64,000 nucleotides of DNA from Copromyces sp. CBS 386.78 (GCA_030685235.1 MU839125.1:186001-250000); one strand, 5' to 3'. Shown: positions 46,295-59,200, counted from the first letter of the stretch. Numbers and translations are program-made. The notes: generated by a model not told the origin, from the letters alone.

Positions 46295-47872
46295 TTACCT
46301 CAAAAGCGGACTCTCCTCATCATCCCCTTCGTCCTCCTCGAATAGCCCCCGCTCTTCTTCTTCTCTCTCCCTCCTCTCCTTCCAACTCCTCAACCATCCA
46401 GCAACCCTATACCCCCCATGACACCCCATCCCCGCCAAAAACCCAACCCCATCATTCTTAAACGCCAGAATCGTCCCCGCAGTCATCAACATGACCATCC
46501 TATCCTCGTCATCTCCTTCCACACTCCTCACACCAACCCTCCCCAACTCCACTCCCGCTCCCAAAACCATGACCCCCAAAAACGCCCTCGGGAATCTTTC
46601 CAACAACCTCAACAGCCCCGATCCGGAGGAAAACAAGCCAAGCAAGAATTTGATGCTCCCCAAAAAGATGACCGAAGTCCCGCTCCGCGCCCCGAAGCGG
46701 TGTTGAGCAGCTAATCCGCCCGAGCCGTGACAGAGGGGCATGCACCCGAAGGGGCCAGACAGGAGGTTCATGGCGGAGATGGAGAGGGAGAGCGGGGTCA
46801 GGGGGACTGGACCTTCTTCTCCTCCTCCTCCTCCAGAAAAGATGTTTTCTGTTTCTGTTTCTGTTTGGTCTGACTCTGGCCATGCTCCTGGTACTGAAAA
46901 GGTTTCGTCATCATAGAGTTGGGGATAAGAAGAGCGAGGGAAGAGATCGGAAGCGAGGGCTGAAGCGGCGATTATGGAGTTGAGCGTCGTCAAAGGGAGT
47001 TGGGCGAGGGCCATGCTGAGAGCGCGGGGGTTGAGGAGGGAGTGGAAGACGGAGGGGTGGATGTGGTGGAGGGGGTTCCAGATCCATGATGTCCCGGGAG
47101 CATTGGGGTTCGTCGGGTCGTTGGAGGAGGGTGGTGAGTGCGGAGACTCCTTGGAGAGAGAAACCCGCACCACGGCGAATACCAATCCAACTAGGAACAA
47201 CACCAACGCGTACGGCACCTGCACCGGCATCATCCTCCTCATCCTCCTCGTCCCCGTCCGCCCGGAGCCGGAAGACTGCCCCTGCCCCTGTCCCAACGTA
47301 ACAACCAACCCACCAAACGCCAACATCGCCCACGCCCTACTATCCAACCACCCCCCTATCCCCCTTAGCTCCCCGTCTTTTTCTGGGGTCCTCCACCATC
47401 CCAGCGGCTTAACCATCCCGCCCCCCGCCGCCACAACCAAACTCAGCCCCGCCCCAACTTGCACCCCCCTCACCACCGCCGCGGGAACCCACCTCATCGC
47501 CCTTTTCAGTCCTCCCGTCCCTCCAAGTAATAGCACAGCAAACCCCACCCACGCCCCCGCCGCCACCGTCGTCCCCAAGTTTTCTTTTCCCTGAAGAGAA
47601 GCGGCAGCGATGGCTTTCATCGGCTGCACGGGTAATGGCACGCCGAAGAACAAGCCGGTGAGGATGTTGAACAGGCCGGAGAAGATCAGCGTGGAGGGCA
47701 GGTCGATGGAGCCCTGGAGGGAGAGGGCGAGGAGGAGGGGGAGGAGGGTGCCGAGGTCGCCTAGGGAGCCGGAGATTTCGGAGAGGAGGAGATGGGGGTT
47801 GGTGATAAAGTGGTGGAGGTTGTGGGTGGTTGTGCGCTCGAGGCGCGATTTCCACTTGGAGAGCGGGGACAT
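46295..47872 (-). CDS. MOT1-type molybdate transporter
   Basis: A single frame of 525 residues, with the ATG at 47872 next to the conserved N-terminus. It carries both signatures of the MOT1 family, a branch related to SulP carriers: PVQPMKAIAA near residues 80-90 and FGCMPLCHGSGGLAAQHRFG near 375-398. The motif ISGSLGDLGTLLPLLLAL opens the first repeat. About ten hydrophobic spans are present, with an acidic C-terminal tail ending EESPLLR. It should import or store molybdate for molybdenum-cofactor enzymes such as nitrate reductase; whether it acts at the plasma or vacuolar membrane cannot be told. The dileucine-like end (PLLR) could be a vacuolar sorting signal, which is an inference. Convergent with the four-span gene, 240 bp apart. 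Confidence 0.88.
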   Translation of the reverse strand: MSPLSKWKSRLERTTTHNLHHFITNPHLLLSEISGSLGDLGTLLPLLLALSLQGSIDLPSTLIFSGLFNILTGLFFGVPLPVQPMKAIAAASLQGKENLGTTVAAGAWVGFAVLLLGGTGGLKRAMRWVPAAVVRGVQVGAGLSLVVAAGGGMVKPLGWWRTPEKDGELRGIGGWLDSRAWAMLAFGGLVVTLGQGQGQSSGSGRTGTRRMRRMMPVQVPYALVLFLVGLVFAVVRVSLSKESPHSPPSSNDPTNPNAPGTSWIWNPLHHIHPSVFHSLLNPRALSMALAQLPLTTLNSIIAASALASDLFPRSSYPQLYDDETFSVPGAWPESDQTETETENIFSGGGGGEEGPVPLTPLSLSISAMNLLSGPFGCMPLCHGSGGLAAQHRFGARSGTSVIFLGSIKFLLGLFSSGSGLLRLLERFPRAFLGVMVLGAGVELGRVGVRSVEGDDEDRMVMLMTAGTILAFKNDGVGFLAGMGCHGGYRVAGWLRSWKERREREEEERGLFEEDEGDDEESPLLR

Positions 47873-48617
47873 TTTTGGTTGAAGTTGATGGTTGTCTGAT
47901 GGTTGCCTGATGGTTGCTTGGTTTATTGTGCGACTATGGTGAGGATGAATGGAAGGGTTGGGGTTAGCGGGGCATGGCGTTGTGAGTTATTTTGAAGTTG
48001 TTGTCGGAAGAAGAAACCAATAGTTTTATTTCAATATGGATGGATTATACAAGATTGAAGGTTATGTTGAAAATGAGTACTTTTGGTACGGTCCAAGAGG
48101 GGAAATGCATGGCGAGGTAGATAAAGTTGTTGAGGGGAAAGATAAATCGGTTGGTGAGTCCCCTCATAGGTTCTTACGAAAGAAAAATCAGTGGAGTCAT
48201 TGAATCGCCCAATTAGGAAAGTCGTCAATTAGACGGTGTTACCTTTCCGTTCGATGATGTCGACATGAATGAAACGAAACAACTCCAAACTGCAGCCAAC
48301 GCGACTGAACATGAGAAAGATTCACATGAAAAGTAAGAAGAGTTATAGTTCATCATTAGTCCATTAAGATATTACAAATCGAACGCTAAACCGTCCCGTT
48401 GGTTGAAAAGTAAATGACAAAAAGAAGAACGCTCTGAAAGCTTGGTATCATTCCACATCGTAAATCGTTTCCTCCACTGAAATCATCCATAACAGATTTC
48501 TGGTACCACAAGTTGCCCATTACTGACTGGGTTTTCATCCTCCTTTTTCTTTATCTGTTGAAATATCAAACACCCGGTCTTCTGAACTGTCGTTCATCTC
48601 AAGCCACTATCAGCGGC
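47873..48617. other. Intergenic region between transporter and SUR7-type gene
   Basis: Promoter and leader of the transporter (left) and 3' region of the SUR7/PalI-type gene (right), both on the minus strand. No gene seen. Confidence 0.5.
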
Positions 48618-49379
48618 TTAGAACCACCTCCTGCGGCGAGGAGCTACAGGAGTAGCAACCCCATAGTCGTTCTTAGGCTCGATGTAACTGTTCCTCTTCT
48701 TGTGGATTCTAGCCGAGCAGCAGGTGATGAAGAGGATGATCATACCCAACAGCGAGCAGATGGCGGCAGCCAGGGTGGTCCAGGCGGCGGAGCCCCAGTG
48801 CGCGCGAGAGCCCGTGTTGTTGTCGTTGACGTTCGACTTGAGGATGCTGAAGGTGACAAAGTCCATGATCATGATGACGACGGTAACGATGAAAGCCAGG
48901 GCAGCGACCATCGAGGCGAGGAAAGAGCCGACGAGGCCGGCGCCGAGGGCGAGGAGGAAGGCGATGAAGTTGAGACCGCAAGCGATGGGGTGCAGGATCA
49001 TGGCCTTGGTGAGTGCCTTGATGGTGTTCTCGGAGTAGTTGGAGAAAGAGGTGCCCTCGATTGTGCGCATCACGTTGGCGGCGTTGTAGCCGACGTGCGA
49101 TTTGGAGCAGGAGTCACTGTTTAGTGGTAGGTTAGTATGATGCAAATCTGGGTACTGTATCCAAAAGGTCACTCACGCTTGGCCATCGGCAATCTCGCAC
49201 CAGCCAAAGGTACCAAAGGTTACCCTCTTGAAACGGCCCACGTGGAGGTTTCCGAGATCGACCTTCATCATCGAGATGTCATTGACAACAGGGGCGGAAA
49301 TGCAGGTAACGATAAGCAACACCGTTGCTGCTAGCAGCAGGAACGTGCCGAAGTGGTGGAAGAAGCCTGTCCTCGCCAT
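48618..49379 (-). CDS. SUR7/PalI-family four-span membrane protein
   Basis: Exons 49379-49177 and 49116-48618 (60-bp intron) encode 233 residues. Four hydrophobic spans are seen: residues about 10-30, then three in the second half (near GLNFIAFLLALGAGLVGSFL, VAALAFIVTVVIMIMDFV and AAAICSLLGMIILFITCC). The first extracellular loop has the claudin-like GWC...C signature (FGWCEIADGQADSC) typical of this family. The C-terminus is basic (APRRRRWF). Relatives sit in eisosome/MCC membrane domains (Sur7) or help the ambient-pH receptor (PalI/Rim9); the sequence alone does not separate these roles. The start is supported by a basic N-terminus (MARTGFFHHFG) directly before span 1. Confidence 0.85.
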
Positions 49380-51172
49380 TGTGATGGTGTAGTTGAGTTG
49401 TGATGATTAAGGTGGAAGCCGCTGGTGTGTATGGTCCTCCGCGTATAAAGACAGGTCGAAGATGTTGGCTGGTATGTGAATCACAATAAGGGAGAGAGTT
49501 CGACTGGACAGGAGAGGGTGACCAAGGCTGATATAAAGAAGCTTCTGTTGGTCTGGTATCTTGAATCGACGATGCCAGAAGGGACCATGGCAACCAATCA
49601 TGGACCGAACTGTCTATGACCGTGTCTAACATGTTTCCGGTTCTTGGCGTGATGCCATCCCTCTGGGGAGCCAGCACTGCGACGTCATTCCAAGCCTCCA
49701 ATGTCCCTTCATGCTTGGAAACATAGTGCTCCCTTCACTCAGCGCGAGGCACCTGGAGTGGCCTGCCCTGCGGCCCAGCCCTCATCCATCAGACTTGGCA
49801 TCTTGTCTTCAGTGGCTGGCTCCCTTGACAAAGCTGTCTTTGTTCCATGGGTAGCGGCTGGGACGGCCCCGAAGGTCTGCTGCCCTGGCTGTGTTAGGCG
49901 GCCCGGGCATAACCTGTTGTGTATGTGTGACCTTGGAGGTGAGAGGTCCTCAGATTGGTGGTGCCGCCAAGCCTGTTTCACCCCGGCAATGCTCTGTCGG
50001 GAGTGACGTAAGTCTTGTAAGGGGGTCAACAATCCCGATCCTGGGCTCGGAGTGCCGTTGCCGGGTGACCCTGAAACCTTGAAACTTCAGGGTAGCCAAA
50101 GCAGGAAGCTGAGGAAGTTCTCCCTGTTGATTGGGGGCTGAACAAGGTAGCCCGTTCTGTCGCAGCGGAGGTGGGGCTTGACGTTGCCAACCGTTTGCAA
50201 GGCCCTGTTTTGGGGGATCTTTGGAAAAATCGAAATCTTCATTCAGGGCAGTCGTTATGATCGGAATGATGGCGATGACGGAACCAACTCAGATAGGTCA
50301 TTCGCTGAGAAGTTGAACCTGAGAAGACTGTTGTGAGCCATGGCAGCACACCTTGCACAGGTTCTGTCGCATTCTCTCTCTCTCGCAAACATTTGGCTTT
50401 CGGAGTAAGTCCCTCCTTGGTTGATTTATGTCTTTCTTCTCGGGACGCCTTGTTGAGCTGAAGCGGGAATGTTGAAAAAGAGTAAACATAGCCGTCCATT
50501 GCACCCCACGATATCCATCTTGTGTGACCTGCGATCCGTGTGTCAACAGAAGTTTGAGTTCCAGAAGGGACAGCTATGGTAAAGCTCCTCTAATCACATA
50601 TGGGAAAAGGCAGAAGTTGATGATCAGGATATCACCGATACAACTTGTGGAGAGACGTGTTCAAAAACAAGCTCGTCATCTGTTCCCGAGCGAAGCGCGC
50701 TACCCCACGATTCTTGCTGTCGCCACTTTCAGGGGCCAGGAACGCAACATGGTTGCCACGTGCTTGCGGGCGGAGACAGACCGGTTCCCCAGATTGCGCA
50801 TCGAATATCGATTTCCCGACGGAATGTCTGAAAGTGGTTGGCAACGCTGTTGTGATTAAATGGATGGAATCAGTTGAAGATGCGATGAAATGAACAAGTG
50901 ATGGCGTGACGATGGGGAATTCCACCACGGCCTGTGATCTCTTAGAGGAGTGCAGGTCAAGTGGGGCAACGGGTAGTAATGCTTGGTATCAACAACCCCT
51001 AACCCTGCTTCTTCCTGCTTCAACCAGGAGGACGACGACATTCCCGTTTGTCATCAATGCATATGACGACTTATTTGCTTGAAGTCGAAGAATGTGGTCA
51101 AGAGTCCAACACAGACTCCTCAGATCCGTATCACTACGGCGTTTACCGTCTTTGAAGAAGCCTTTTTCCACG
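49380..51172. other. Divergent intergenic region
   Basis: Promoter space between the SUR7-type gene (minus) and the OXNAD1-like gene (plus). Open frames here are short and overlap on both strands without domains; none is called. Confidence 0.5.
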
Positions 51173-52215
51173 ATGTCGAAAGAAAGCCACCTAGAAAGAA
51201 CCGCAAAGGAACCCCGTGATGAGGTTGTTTCCCAAAGCTTGTGATTATAATTGAATAGCTGCGCCGTAACTGACATTCGTGTAGGCACTGCATACCGTGA
51301 CCATCAAATATGTCAACCAAATCAATGATTCTATCAGAGTATTCCGGTTAGCGATTCCCAACCAGAAGACAATTCAGGTAAGCATCCCTTTGATGATGGA
51401 TCCCGTTCTCTTCCAAGGCGTGCTGACTCAAATCTCAGTTTTCTGCGGGACAATGGCTCGATGTCTATGTTCCGACCGTGCCCAAGGCCGGAGGCTTCAC
51501 GATAACCTCTGCGCCCTCAGTTGCTGTTGCGCAACAGGGTCCAGATGGTCAGGTACCACAGGCCTACCTTGAGCTGGCTATCCAGAAGTCGCCAGCCAAT
51601 CCACCAGCTGCTTGGCTCTGGCAGCCTCTCCCAGCAATCATGAATGCTGAAGTTAAGGTCCGCGTTGGAGGCAGCTTTGTCTGGCCGCCGGCCGGTATCG
51701 ATGTCTCGTCGCTTCGCAAGGTTGTGCTCGTGGCCGGTGGTGTCGGCATCAACCCCTTGATAAGTATGCTCACCGCCATTGCGGATGACAGAACGCATGG
51801 AAGGCTTCCTGAAAGCTGTGAAGTGACGATGCTTTATTCGATGAAGGACCCCGGGCCACCGAGAGATGTCAAGAACATGCTGTTTCTGGAGAGGATTACT
51901 TGGCTCTTCGCCAAAGGGGTGGTCCGGGGCACGTTTCGGCTGTTTCTTACGAGACCCCATGATACTCCTCAGCAAAGTGATGCCAGTCCAAATATGGAGG
52001 CAGGCATGGTGAACTGTCATGGGTATGGAGTAAAGTTCGCCGCCAGAAGGATATCACTAGCTGATATTGCATCCACCGTTGGGGATGATAAAGACTCAGC
52101 AGTCGTATACGTGTGCGGTGTTCCTGCCATGACTGATGAGATGGTTGAGGAATTGGTTTCTGAGCATGGACTGGGCATGAAGCGCGACAGAGTCTTGTTC
52201 GAGAAGTGGTGGTGA
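51173..52215 (+). CDS. OXNAD1-like FAD/NAD(P)-binding oxidoreductase
   Basis: Exons 51173-51223, 51285-51377 and 51439-52215 give 306 residues. The first exon (MSKESHLERTAKEPRDE) joins to ALHTVTIKYVNQ, a typical start for the oxidoreductase NAD-binding-domain-containing protein 1 family. The donor of intron 1 (GTTGTT) is weak, but the join is strongly supported by frame and family pattern. The flavin half contains GQWLDVYVP and GGFTITSAPS. The nucleotide half contains VVLVAGGVGINPL (about 142-154) and ends with VVYVCGVPAMTDEMVEEL near 270-287 and the C-terminal EKWW. This is the ferredoxin-reductase fold; the electron partner is unknown. Mitochondrial location, known for some relatives, is not evident from the N-terminus. 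Confidence 0.82.
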
Positions 52216-52744
52216 TTTCCACTGCAGTGCTTCAACTTGTCCTCGAGGAGTACCTCTAGGTCAGGATGGCGACGACGAAGACTCTGGTGGAGAAAATTGA
52301 AGAGGTAAACGGAGGTGAACTGATGGGTGAAGTCAGGGCACTTCATTTCCGCTACCAAACGAAAACCTTCAATCCGGGCTCGGGACCGATCGAACCTTCC
52401 ACTTTAAGTTGAATTGGCATTCGAGGTTGACGTGGGCGCGCGTTGCCCCAATGCACCTTCCCATTCCCAACCTCTACTCACCCCGCGCCTGGAACCCATC
52501 GTGAATGGACTTTTTTTTTTCTTGTCAAGTGCAGAAACCAACCATTCAAGGTCAAGCGACGTCGGGTACGATTTCCCCTTTCAACTACGCTCTCGACTGC
52601 ACATCGACGCCGAAACCCTTCTGCGTGCGCCAGACAAGGCATCTACAACTCCCGCAAGACAAGCCCGTCTAAAGTATATCTTGCGTTCCGCACTCGGCCC
52701 CTACGAAACGATATTCTGCTGTTTTACCTTCAGCAGCTTCAGAG
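52216..52744. other. Intergenic region
   Basis: 3' region of the OXNAD1-like gene and pyrimidine-rich leader of the next gene. Overlapping frames at 52414-52844 show no domain. Confidence 0.5.
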
Positions 52745-54546
52745 ATGCCGTGTCTCCGTGGAATTGAGATCTCCCTCGCGACCAAACCATCCGACGAGCG
52801 TATCCCCGAGTTCCCGCATCCCGAGGGCTCGTCTGCCCGCTTGATCGGTTCTCATCGTGGTTCGGCAAACAAGGAATCCATATCGACATGCAAAGCTGGC
52901 CCCACGATCGCGACGTATATACCGTCCGTTCCAGGTACTATCTTCCTCCGATCCGCTTCGTGGAGCATGTTGGCTAATACTATATTCATAGGCCACTGCT
53001 TCGCGATCAAGTACAACATCAATGTTGTTCCCTCCTCACCCTGCAAATATGTCTTCTTCAGACTGTACTTGAACGGCCGATCAATCACTGCATGGGGTAT
53101 CGACCCAACTGAGCGACCGCATGGCACCGTTACCAAATCACTGTGGGCACCAGCCCCAAGATACAATGGACAAGCAGGCCTCGAGTGTCGCAATTTTGTC
53201 TTTCTTCCTGGCCAGGAAACCAGATCGCCTGCTGAGGACGGTGGCCTTATCGAGGTCAAGGTTTTCAGAGCACAGGACAGAATAGCTCGAGCCTTCAACT
53301 TGGACCAGTTTCACCCTCAGAAGAACTATGGCATCGCGTACGTAGACTACTGGAGCATAAACGACGCATTGTATGGTGTGATACTGACAATTGCTCTAGT
53401 TCCCCAAGTATAGGCCTCATGGACCAACCTCAGGATGCCTCTTACTATACTTATGTTCTCCTCGATGCTAAGGATTCGCCTTTTGCAACATTCAGGTTTC
53501 ATTACCGCTCCTGGGATAGCTTGGAGCAGCTGAACCTCATACCACCGAGAGAGTTTGAGTTTGTACGGTCCATCTCTGCCAACGCACTAAGCCGCAGCAC
53601 GACGATGGAGTTTACCGAAGGCATGCTGCACCAAGTGGACGATAGTCAAGTGACACTGGTTACAAACGATGGCCATGGTGACGAGGAATCAATCTTTGAA
53701 GGAAGCAGAACCCACGGCGACAGACAAGACCAACCCAACTACTCCCTTGGAAGCCCTCCGATAGTGTTCCCTCTATCCTCACGCTCAGAAAACCTCCCTC
53801 AGCCAAGCAAAGCACTCCGAGATGCTTATCGTGACTCGTATCTCCAGCGACCCTTACCAGAACTCCCATACGAAGAGCCGAACGTCGTATCACGACGTTC
53901 TTCGACATCATCTACCGTGTCCGGTTGCCCTTCTCTGACCCCTCCGCTCAAGCAACTCGTCGACGATGGAGCCTTCGACGATGATGCTGCTATCGAGATT
54001 GGCGTAGCACGGTCCGTTAGACTATACAAACCAAACTCTGCCAGAACCCCAAACAAAAGGAACCCAAGGTCTGAGACACTGGAGGACTTTTCCATGTCTG
54101 ACTACGCGACCTCACCAGCATCGACCTGTGAATATTACCCAAACAAGGCCCTGTCACCGGAGCGGTACCTACCAACGACCGGCAGCAGTTTCGACCTCGG
54201 TCTCGAACGTTTCACTCTCACCCCCCAAACGGAAGACGTGGCTCCAGCTCCCAAGGCAGAGTCGGACCAAAAATTGTCAACGCAAACGATGGCTCCCTGC
54301 TACAGGTCTGAGCAGGACCTGTCCCTGGTTACGAGACTCAAGCTGTCAGAATCGGAGTGGATGAGTCGAACGCCTTCGCCTGCTGAAAGGGAGCATGCGA
54401 ATACCGCAAGACGTTTATGGAGCCCTCCTCCGAGCACCTCGGCACGCACCGGCCGGTTTTTGGGTTTCCGGAGGAAGTCTTCAGAGAGCTCGGAGAGTGT
54501 AGAGAAGGAGGGAGTTCGTTCGGGAATCGTGGGCAACTGGATTTAA
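52745..54546 (+). CDS. Conserved fungal protein of unknown function
   Basis: Exons 52745-52934, 52992-53337 and 53400-54546 give 560 residues. The N-terminal third (MPCLRGIEISLATKP... to about residue 215) looks like a folded beta-rich domain, with IPEFPHPEGSS, the join SVPGHCFAIKYNI, YVFFRLYLNGRSITAWGIDP and SYYTYVLLDAKDSPFATFRF. From about residue 250 on it is Ser/Pro-rich and probably disordered, with many SP/TP sites, and it ends in SGIVGNWI. The first intron is 57 bp, a multiple of three with no stop, so retention would add 19 residues. It is called an intron because of the GCTAAT branch site and family continuity. No enzyme motif is visible and I do not recognise a named family. Confidence 0.75.
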
Positions 54547-54932
54547 GCCTGACATGTCCACCATTCTTGGCTTGATTCCAAAGCCATCCAGGCATGATCA
54601 TTCATCATTTCAAGGACGTTAAGGTTGGGAAAGGAGTTAGAGGTTGTGCATTACCTCTATCTATACCCCATAAATGTTCCCTTTTTTCATCGGTACTTTC
54701 GAAGAGGTTTCGCATTTCAGCCGCATAGTATAGGAGTTAATCAGGACAGGGAGATAATACTCAAAGACCTCCCAGCAACTGTGGCACATCTAGGACTCCG
54801 TATAATAAAGGTCGTCTTAACGTTGGTTCTGTTTTCCCCCCGGCTTGCTCGTGCGGTGCCGTGCTGTTGTAATAGTGCTAGTGCCGTATCCCTAGTTGTA
54901 TGTACGCGTATCATCATCATCCATCCATCCCC
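54547..54932. other. Convergent 3' region
   Basis: 3' ends of the hypothetical gene (plus) and the NDUFS5-type gene (minus). Nothing else seen. Confidence 0.55.
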
Positions 54933-55551
54933 TTATTTCGATCCCAACACCGCTTTGGAATCCTCCTCCTTGCCCAGGATTCCCAAGTTCCGTATCTGGC
55001 CAGCCGTCGGTGGGTTGGCCTTGTACCCGCCTTCTGCTTCGGCTTTGCGGTAGGCGGCTTGGAGGGCTTGGACTCTGGCGGCCTATTATGAAGGGAGAAA
55101 CATGATGTTATAAGTGTTAGTGACCAGAGACTCTCTATATGTATATGTGGATCTTCGTCCTCCCGCGTGGAGTATGTTTGTATTTGTCGCGGATTTGATG
55201 ATGATTCCGGGTTACGCACCTCCTTCTTGTGGTGCAAGCACTCGTAGTAATCCTCCAGCATCGGCGAGCACTTCTTCTTGCCCGACGAGTCCTCCTCGTT
55301 GCTGTTAACCACGTAGCAGGCGAGCACTTCTTGCCAGAAGGGAAAGCACCGGGATGGACCTGGTAGTAGTCATCAAGCAATGATCCATTAGCATTTGGAT
55401 TCACAACGAACGGAGCGAAAATCGTAGCGGTTTGGCGACAAAGGATGGAAGTTCAAATTGAACACCAATTCCAGATGTCTGTCCGAATTGATGGGATTTG
55501 GGAACAATTGATCAATAACATACCCCCGTTCATGCCATAGCCGGACGACAT
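54933..55551 (-). CDS. Mitochondrial complex I subunit, NDUFS5 (15 kDa) type
   Basis: Three exons, 55551-55524, 55359-55220 and 55082-54933, encode 105 residues. The protein starts MSSGYGMNGG and carries a twin CX9C pair, CFPFWQEVLAC and CSPMLEDYYEC, followed by LHHKKE and a helical KA/E-rich tail with NPPTAGQIRNLGILGKEE. Twin CX9C proteins are imported into the intermembrane space by the Mia40 disulfide relay. This pattern matches the NDUFS5-type accessory subunit of NADH:ubiquinone oxidoreductase on the outer face of the membrane arm. The 164-bp first intron is among the longest in the window. It faces away from SEC39, with about 700 bp of shared upstream DNA. Confidence 0.85.
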
Positions 55552-56247
55552 GGCGGGCTCTTTGTATGTGTATGCGCTGCTACGAGCGTCGTTTCGGCGG
55601 GTTGTAAATTGCGGGGGGAGGGACCTGAGTCGTGAATTCGCGTGAAAGTGGATGAGCTTCGGTCGTGATGCGGGTCTCTCTCGCGGGTCTCTTCCTCGAC
55701 GACGGCGACGACGACGGCGAACGTGAGGTTGAACTGCTCCCGCAACGAATCATGATGCGATCCACTGCACTGCACCAAGCTCCAGTTCAAGATGTGGCTG
55801 GTATCGCTGGTTTAACGTGGGAATTTGGTAGTGGTCAGCCACAGGTCTATGACATGAGTGAACGAAAAGCCACATTCGTCTCCCCAGATTTCGCAAGAGG
55901 GGGACCGCTAGTTTGGCGGGAGCTTTCAAGGACCAGGGTTTTAGCTGGGCTTTTGGCGGCAGGCACTGGTGGGGGCCCGCTAGAAAGTCCAGGGTTGTCA
56001 CTGCAAGTGGAAGCTTGGAGCTGTTGTTGCGCTGCTGCAGGCAATGTGTTCATCAATGTGACACCCATCCCACTCTCCGTATCGCGAGACAATTCATGTT
56101 GACGAACATCTGACGAAAGGATACCAGCTTTTACATACCACCACTACAGTAATTATTCAAAGGCACGACTAGCCATGAAGTCGGAAGGCAACCCAACCTC
56201 CAATTGACCACAACCATTGAATCCCTTCAAACGAAGAGTCCGCGACA
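55552..56247. promoter_or_regulatory. Shared upstream region of complex I subunit and SEC39 genes
   Basis: About 700 bp between two divergently transcribed housekeeping genes. No gene seen; overlapping short frames at 55665-56113 are ignored. Individual promoter motifs cannot be assigned with confidence. Confidence 0.5.
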
Positions 56248-59200
56248 ATGGCCCTCTTCCCCTCTCCCCCTAAGCTCGTGCTGCTCGCCGTGCACCTTGC
56301 TGTCAAGGCCGATATCGATAGCTTGGCCTCCCTCGCCGCCCACCATGGCTCGGTTCTCCGCAAAGAACTCCTCCTACGCATCTTGCTCACATATCTTCCC
56401 GAGACCCTGCGATCGAGCGACTACGTCACCCTAATCGAACATATCGAGCGTGGAGACTTTTCCGAATCGCAACTTGATCCCACCGACACCGAGAAACAGC
56501 ATGCAATCGACATTTCTCCGGTCGAGTCACTTACCGAAGAGGAGGCCATCAAGAAAGTCAAGAAGCTCCGACTGCTACCCTTGTCTTCTCCCGAGGCCGC
56601 CCCATCCACAGCAGAAGTCGCCGCCGACGATACGACATCTCTGTTCCTTTTGCGCAGGTCCTACAAGGTGGACGAAGAAGCTGGTTTGCTGACTGAGCTA
56701 CCGGCTCTGTTGACGCCATTCTTGGATCACTCCCCCGCCATCAGGTGGCTCCTGGTCTCGACGATACTACCACTCCTGCGGCGCAACTGCGAATATTACC
56801 CCAACGAACCCATTCCGTACACGCTCGCGGCATTCCAGAGGTTGCCTGACAGGACGATAGCCAACTTGTTGTTGTCGCAGACAGGCGCTCGCGAGGAGGA
56901 TTATGGGCAGATCGGACGAGACCTGAAGGGCATCATTGCGCCTTGGATGCTGGATAAGAAGCGTTGGAATAACAGGGGTCAGATATCTGGTTCTGCTGAG
57001 GAATCGACGTCTAGAAGCACCGACGTAGATGAGAGTCCTTGTCCGGGGTGGAATCAGGTGTTGCGTTGGCTCACGTCGAATGCCTCGAAGAACTGGAGGG
57101 TGGCCGCCAATGCATTCGACCAGTGGGAGGGTCCTCAGTCTGTGGATTTGGGGGGCATCTGGCCGGGAGGGGAGGAGAGCCAGCTAAACGACGAGCAGCG
57201 GCGTCATCTCGATTGGACTTATGCCCAAGCTGCTCTGGCATCTACATATCTGATTTCGGTAGCTTCAGTTGAAGCACTGGAAGGGGCTTATGCGATCCTT
57301 AACAGGGCTGTCGTCATCACAAATCAGGACCCTCTTCCACCACTACAAAATGCGGTGGGCTTGTTAGCACCACTTGCCGAGCAAGTCGATGGCATTGCTG
57401 CCTCGCCAAAGAACGCAATATACTTGCGCAATGACCTCTTGGAGTCGTCAAACGTTCTTACGTGGCCAACGGAGACGTCAACTGCTTTCTGTCAAGCCCT
57501 GATAATAAGCGCCTTTATCCTCACCAGAGCTGGGTCTCCATGCACCCTCAGGAGGGTGGGTGAGCTCGCACTGCTGCAGGATGAGCGGGAGCAAAAAGCG
57601 GAAGCCCTCAAGCTTATTCATGCTCTAGCTAACCAGGGACCCAAGACGGACGACAAGTTCTGGATGAAGGCCAGAGATGAAATACTGTGGCTTCGTGATT
57701 GGGGTGCTGAGGATGCGTGGGGCGCCACCGATTCGAGGCCCAAGGGCATTTTCAGCCAGCTCAAGAAGGAATTCTTGGAGGTCGAGTTTCTGAAGGCTTT
57801 GCTCACTAACACCCGTTACGCTCTGGCAAAATCCATTTACGAAGACTCGGTAGAACGGCCGTTGGACGAAAAGGCGCTGAAAGATGCCGTTTTCTCTACG
57901 GCCATGACTGCTTACGATAATGCCTCCAATCCTAACCGCACAAGGGGTGGACTGAAGAAGTGTGATGACATGTGAGTTTCCAGTGTCCACGACGTTGTAT
58001 GGATCATACTAACCCCCGGAACAGCATCAAAGCATTCCCCAACACGATCTCAAAGTCGGATCCCGTGGCCCAAAAGATTGAGGCCCTTCTCCAAGCCACA
58101 CATACCCTCAGCGAGTTCCGCCTAGTGTTGAAACAAGGCGAACCGTTCACACCAGTTGTTCTACGAGTTCACGTCGACCCCATCTCCATCATCGACAGAA
58201 TCCTCGAACAGAACCCCAAGAGCTACACACGGCTTCACGACCTCCTCGATCTTGGAACCCGCATGGTCAAAGCCGGACTAACAGCCACCACCAAAACCCC
58301 AACAACAAAACAGCACCACAACAGCTACACCGCCGCCACCCTCTCTCCCGAAGAGGAAGCAAAGCAGCGACTAACCGCCGAGCGCCGTATAACCGCCTTG
58401 TGCATCGACGCAGCCCTAACGGAAGACGACTTCGAGACCGCCTACTCCTACATCCTCAACCGACTCTCCTCCCCACCATCCAGGAATAAATCCTCCTCCC
58501 CGAACGTCACCATAGAAGACGACTACTCGTGGAAAGCCGCCCTCCAAGCTGGCAAGTACCGACGCACCAGCCGCACCGTCCGACCCACCCACCTCGGCAC
58601 CAACGCCTCCGCCAACCCCGAGATCCGCCACCTCGAGCAGCGCATTGAATGTCTCTCCACAGCCTTACGCATCGCCCCCACGCCCACACTCCAAGAGATC
58701 CTCAACGCGTACCGTCGCGCAGAAGAGGAACTTGATTCCGCGCTCAAAGCCGAAGAAGAAGCCGAAGACGCGTGGGATGCAGCTGGGGACTCGATACACG
58801 CTCATGGCGGGCGTGTGCCAGGGGCGTTTGGTACGCCCCCTAGCAGGAAGCCCACTGCTGCTGCTACAGGGACTGGTTCGAGCGCCGCCGCGGCAGCTGC
58901 TCGCTCATCTAAAGCAGACTCTTCTCGTCCCCAGCTGAAGCAGAAACAAACAGAAGAAGCACCAATGTCCCTCTTCGACCTCTCCCGCGCCTCCGTCCTC
59001 TCCGCACAAAAGAATCTCTCGGCTTTGTCTTCCTTGCAGCGCGTCGCTGGCGGACTGGGTGGACATCTGGGTGGTGTAGCCGGTGGTGTTGGCCAACTTG
59101 GTGGACTTGTCGGTGGTTTCGGTAGCGGGCTTACGTCGTCGTCAAATGCTAGGAATAGCATTAGCATTGGCAGTGATAGAGACAACAATAGGCCGGGTAG

